From Gordionus sp. m RMFG-2023 (taxonomy: Eukaryota > Nematomorpha > Gordioida > Chordodea > Parachordodidae): DNA of 64,000 nucleotides. The stretch's first letter is position 1. Each line of letters begins with the position of its first letter. The stretch covers positions 32,031,561-32,095,560 of the forward strand of contig NC_088775.1 of NCBI RefSeq assembly GCF_954871325.1, written 5' to 3'. A model generated the notes under the pieces. That model was not told the origin of the DNA. It did not search any database and saw only the letters and a program-made list of their open reading frames with translations. The translations under genes were made by a program, and so were the position numbers. This document shows, piece by piece, positions 61,886 to 64,000 of this stretch.

Positions 61886-64000
61886 CAAAGCAGTGGCCCC
61901 TACAACGGGGGGGGGGTCCGAAGCAACTGCTTCAGTAAATTTAGGGGTACTTCTTTTTTTTTAAAATTTTCTTTATTATTTAATTCTTTTACTGTTTTGT
62001 TACATCCATCATGATAAGTAATTTCTGGTTAAATAAATGTAATAATAAGACCCCCCCCCCAACTTAATATTTAATTTAATATATATTGACGGAAATTTTG
62101 GTCGATGTTTAGTAAATTAGGATGTTATCCGAGATTTCTTGTCATAAATTATTTTCCCAATTTTAAAATATGCCAAAAATATTAACCAAAAAAAATACAA
62201 ATGCCTAATTAAAAATTGCAAATCGCATAATATAAGAGATGATAAATGGATAGATCACATTAGAAAAAGACATGGTGGGCTTAATTTTAACGATATAATG
62301 TATGTACAACAAAATGAAAAAAGAAAAAGGGATAAAAAAAAAATAAGGGATTAAAAACGAAATTATATTCAAATCTATTATCATATAATAACATAAATAT
62401 TCTCATTAAAACCATGAAAAATATGGTTATAAAAAAAATTCAAAATGAGATTACATTTAACAGGTGCTTTTCAATCATAGTTGATGGCACATATGATGTT
62501 TCGAAATCAGAAGCAATAGCTTTGTCAGTAAGATATGTTGAAAATAGTGAGACGCCGAGTTGAAAGACTGATTGACATATATTGTACGGGAAATATCACA
62601 GGTCTCGATATTAAGCATAATATAATATCCAAACTTGGCTCGATAAATTTACCCCTTCAATTCCTAGTTGGGCAAAGTTATGATGGCGCCTCAAACATGA
62701 GTGGAAGAATCAATGGTGTGCAGGCCTTGATTAGAGCAGAGGCGTCAAGGCAGCTTTTATTTGGTGTTATTGTTATCGATTAAATTTAATCATTGTTCAA
62801 TTATGCCAATCAATTAAAGAACTTCGAAATGTTCTAGGAATACTAGATGAGATTTTTATCTATTTCAATGGTGTAAAAAGATATGAGGTACTCAAAAAAT
62901 GTCAGTGTAATGATCTGAAAAAATCGTAACGATTTCTACGCATCAAGAATACCACTCGGTACGGTAAGAGTACCTTATTTATTTAGATTTAAAATGTTTT
63001 TTTATTTAGAAGCTGGCTATCGTCATATAAAGCTATTGTAAATCTTTTTCTACTTTATGATGCCTTGAGGGCAGCTTTAACAAATTTAAAGGATTCTGAA
63101 GATCCTGCCACTTCCACTATGGCTAGTGCTTTAATCTTTAGATTAGAAAAATTTGATTTTATTTTATCACTTTGTGTTTTGGATAAAATATTGTTGATAA
63201 CAAGTTTGGCTTGTACAAAATTGCAAACCAAATCGAAGGATATAGGGTTTGCAATAAATCAAATTCAATTGGCAAAAGATTGCTTGATTAATTTGAGAAG
63301 TATAATATAAATTATTGTCTTAATTATTTTTTAATCTAATAGATTAACAATGAATTTTTGGATGTTTTTTCAAAGGCACAAGATTTTATGAAGGAGAGAA
63401 ATCTACCTTTTGATTTTGAAAGTTCTAGACTTCAAACATTACAATCCAAGAAGGAGAGGTATATATAATTTCATCATTAAATATAGAAATTTTTTTTAGC
63501 TTTAAAATAGGTGTGTTTTATGCTGCACTCGATTTAATTATTATGCAGTTTAACGAAAGATTTAATGATGCTTCGATGAAATTTTTTACATCAAACATCA
63601 TTTTTTACGCCAAAGGGAATGACAGAAAAATCAATTATTAAAGAAGATATCGAGGATATCTGTGAATTTTACAATTTAAATTCAAGTCAAATTTTCGAAG
63701 AAATGTTTGAAGTTTAGAAATATTTATAAGATGGCCAAAATGGGGAATGTAATTATTACTCATGACCCTGAGGTTCAAGAATCTAAAGATTTGTCAGATT
63801 CTGAGAATTGTAAATTTATTTAATTAAAATATTTTTACCAATACATTATTTAGCTTCTTCTGATGATGATGATAATTAAGGGACTTACGATTCAGATTGG
63901 AAAAACTATTCATTTATTTTATCTTATCGTCTAATTTAAAATTTTTCTGCTTTCCCTAATTTAAAAATTTTATATAAATATTTATTAACCATTCCTACAA
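61882..64000 (+). mobile_element. hAT element, left end and transposase, continuing past the window
   Basis: The left end CAGTGGCCCCTACAAC followed by a G-run is a typical hAT terminus. The transposase gene begins at about 62400. The right end lies beyond 64000. Confidence 0.8.
62400..63830 (+). pseudogene. ZMYM1/DUF4371-type hAT transposase with introns
   Basis: The plus strand reads FNRCFSIIVDGTYDVSKSEA and LSVRYVE (first catalytic Asp region), then VERLIDIYCTGNITGLDIKH and VGQSYDGASNMSGRINGVQA (second), then LNLIIVQLCQSIKELRNVLG. A short GT-AG intron at about 62958-63008 joins TTR to SWLSSYKAIVNLFLLYDALR, the expected TRW-x-x-RYKA region. LNDSED-like and FILSLCVLDKILLITSLACT follow, then KAQDFMKERNLPFDF, and in a later exon GVFYAALDLIIMQFNERF, the conserved Leu-Asp motif. 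At least one frame change near 62555 and one near 62780 break it; otherwise it is well preserved. The C-terminal dimerisation domain would be past 63830 and is not seen. Confidence 0.82.

Overview
The window looks like a very A+T-rich metazoan chromosome, probably an invertebrate. It holds one clear host gene in a landscape built from transposable elements and repeats. The host gene is the 5' part of a CBP/p300 acetyltransferase gene on the minus strand (1244-5802). Eight exons join in frame, from the start codon through the TAZ1 zinc finger into the KIX domain. The rest of the gene lies beyond position 1. Its introns are mostly 40-190 nt, and one 2.2 kb intron is full of hAT relics. The sequence does not settle the phylum.

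Layout. 1-5.8 kb: CBP/p300 with hAT relics and MITEs. 6.6-9.0 kb: an AAAG microsatellite, then a composite repeat with a GC-rich head and an array of roughly 128-bp units. 9.1-12.8 kb: a large 41-bp tandem array, with a short second copy at 14.7 kb. 15.1-15.5 kb: two possible exons of an unknown gene. 17.0-22.4 kb: a Gypsy-type LTR retrotransposon with both LTRs and a 5-bp target duplication. 22.4-37 kb: hAT relics, a 500-bp hAT MITE with a perfect 8-bp target duplication, another LTR-element fragment, and the most complete composite repeat (33.8-36.4 kb). 38-41 kb: a second Gypsy relative with three LTR copies, one inverted. 41-46.5 kb: a third Gypsy element whose primer-binding site sits in what looks like a copy of a whole tRNA-Phe. 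46.5-48.5 kb: an inverted composite repeat. 48.8-53.2 kb: a hAT element with a perfect 8-bp target duplication, two inverted transposase copies and a nested hAT MITE. 53.2-56.6 kb: simple and dispersed repeats. 56.6-61 kb: a PIF/Harbinger element inside a pogo-like element, which abuts a hAT fragment. 61.9-64 kb: a hAT transposase gene with introns that runs off the right edge.

Apart from CBP/p300 nothing here reads as a working host gene system. The coding sequence is mainly transposase (hAT, pogo, Harbinger plus its MADF partner) and old LTR-element polyproteins. The most unusual items are the tRNA-Phe copy at the retroelement primer site, the 41-bp satellite with a semi-palindromic core and a conserved array head, and the composite repeat family that combines hAT-like ends with a long internal minisatellite.
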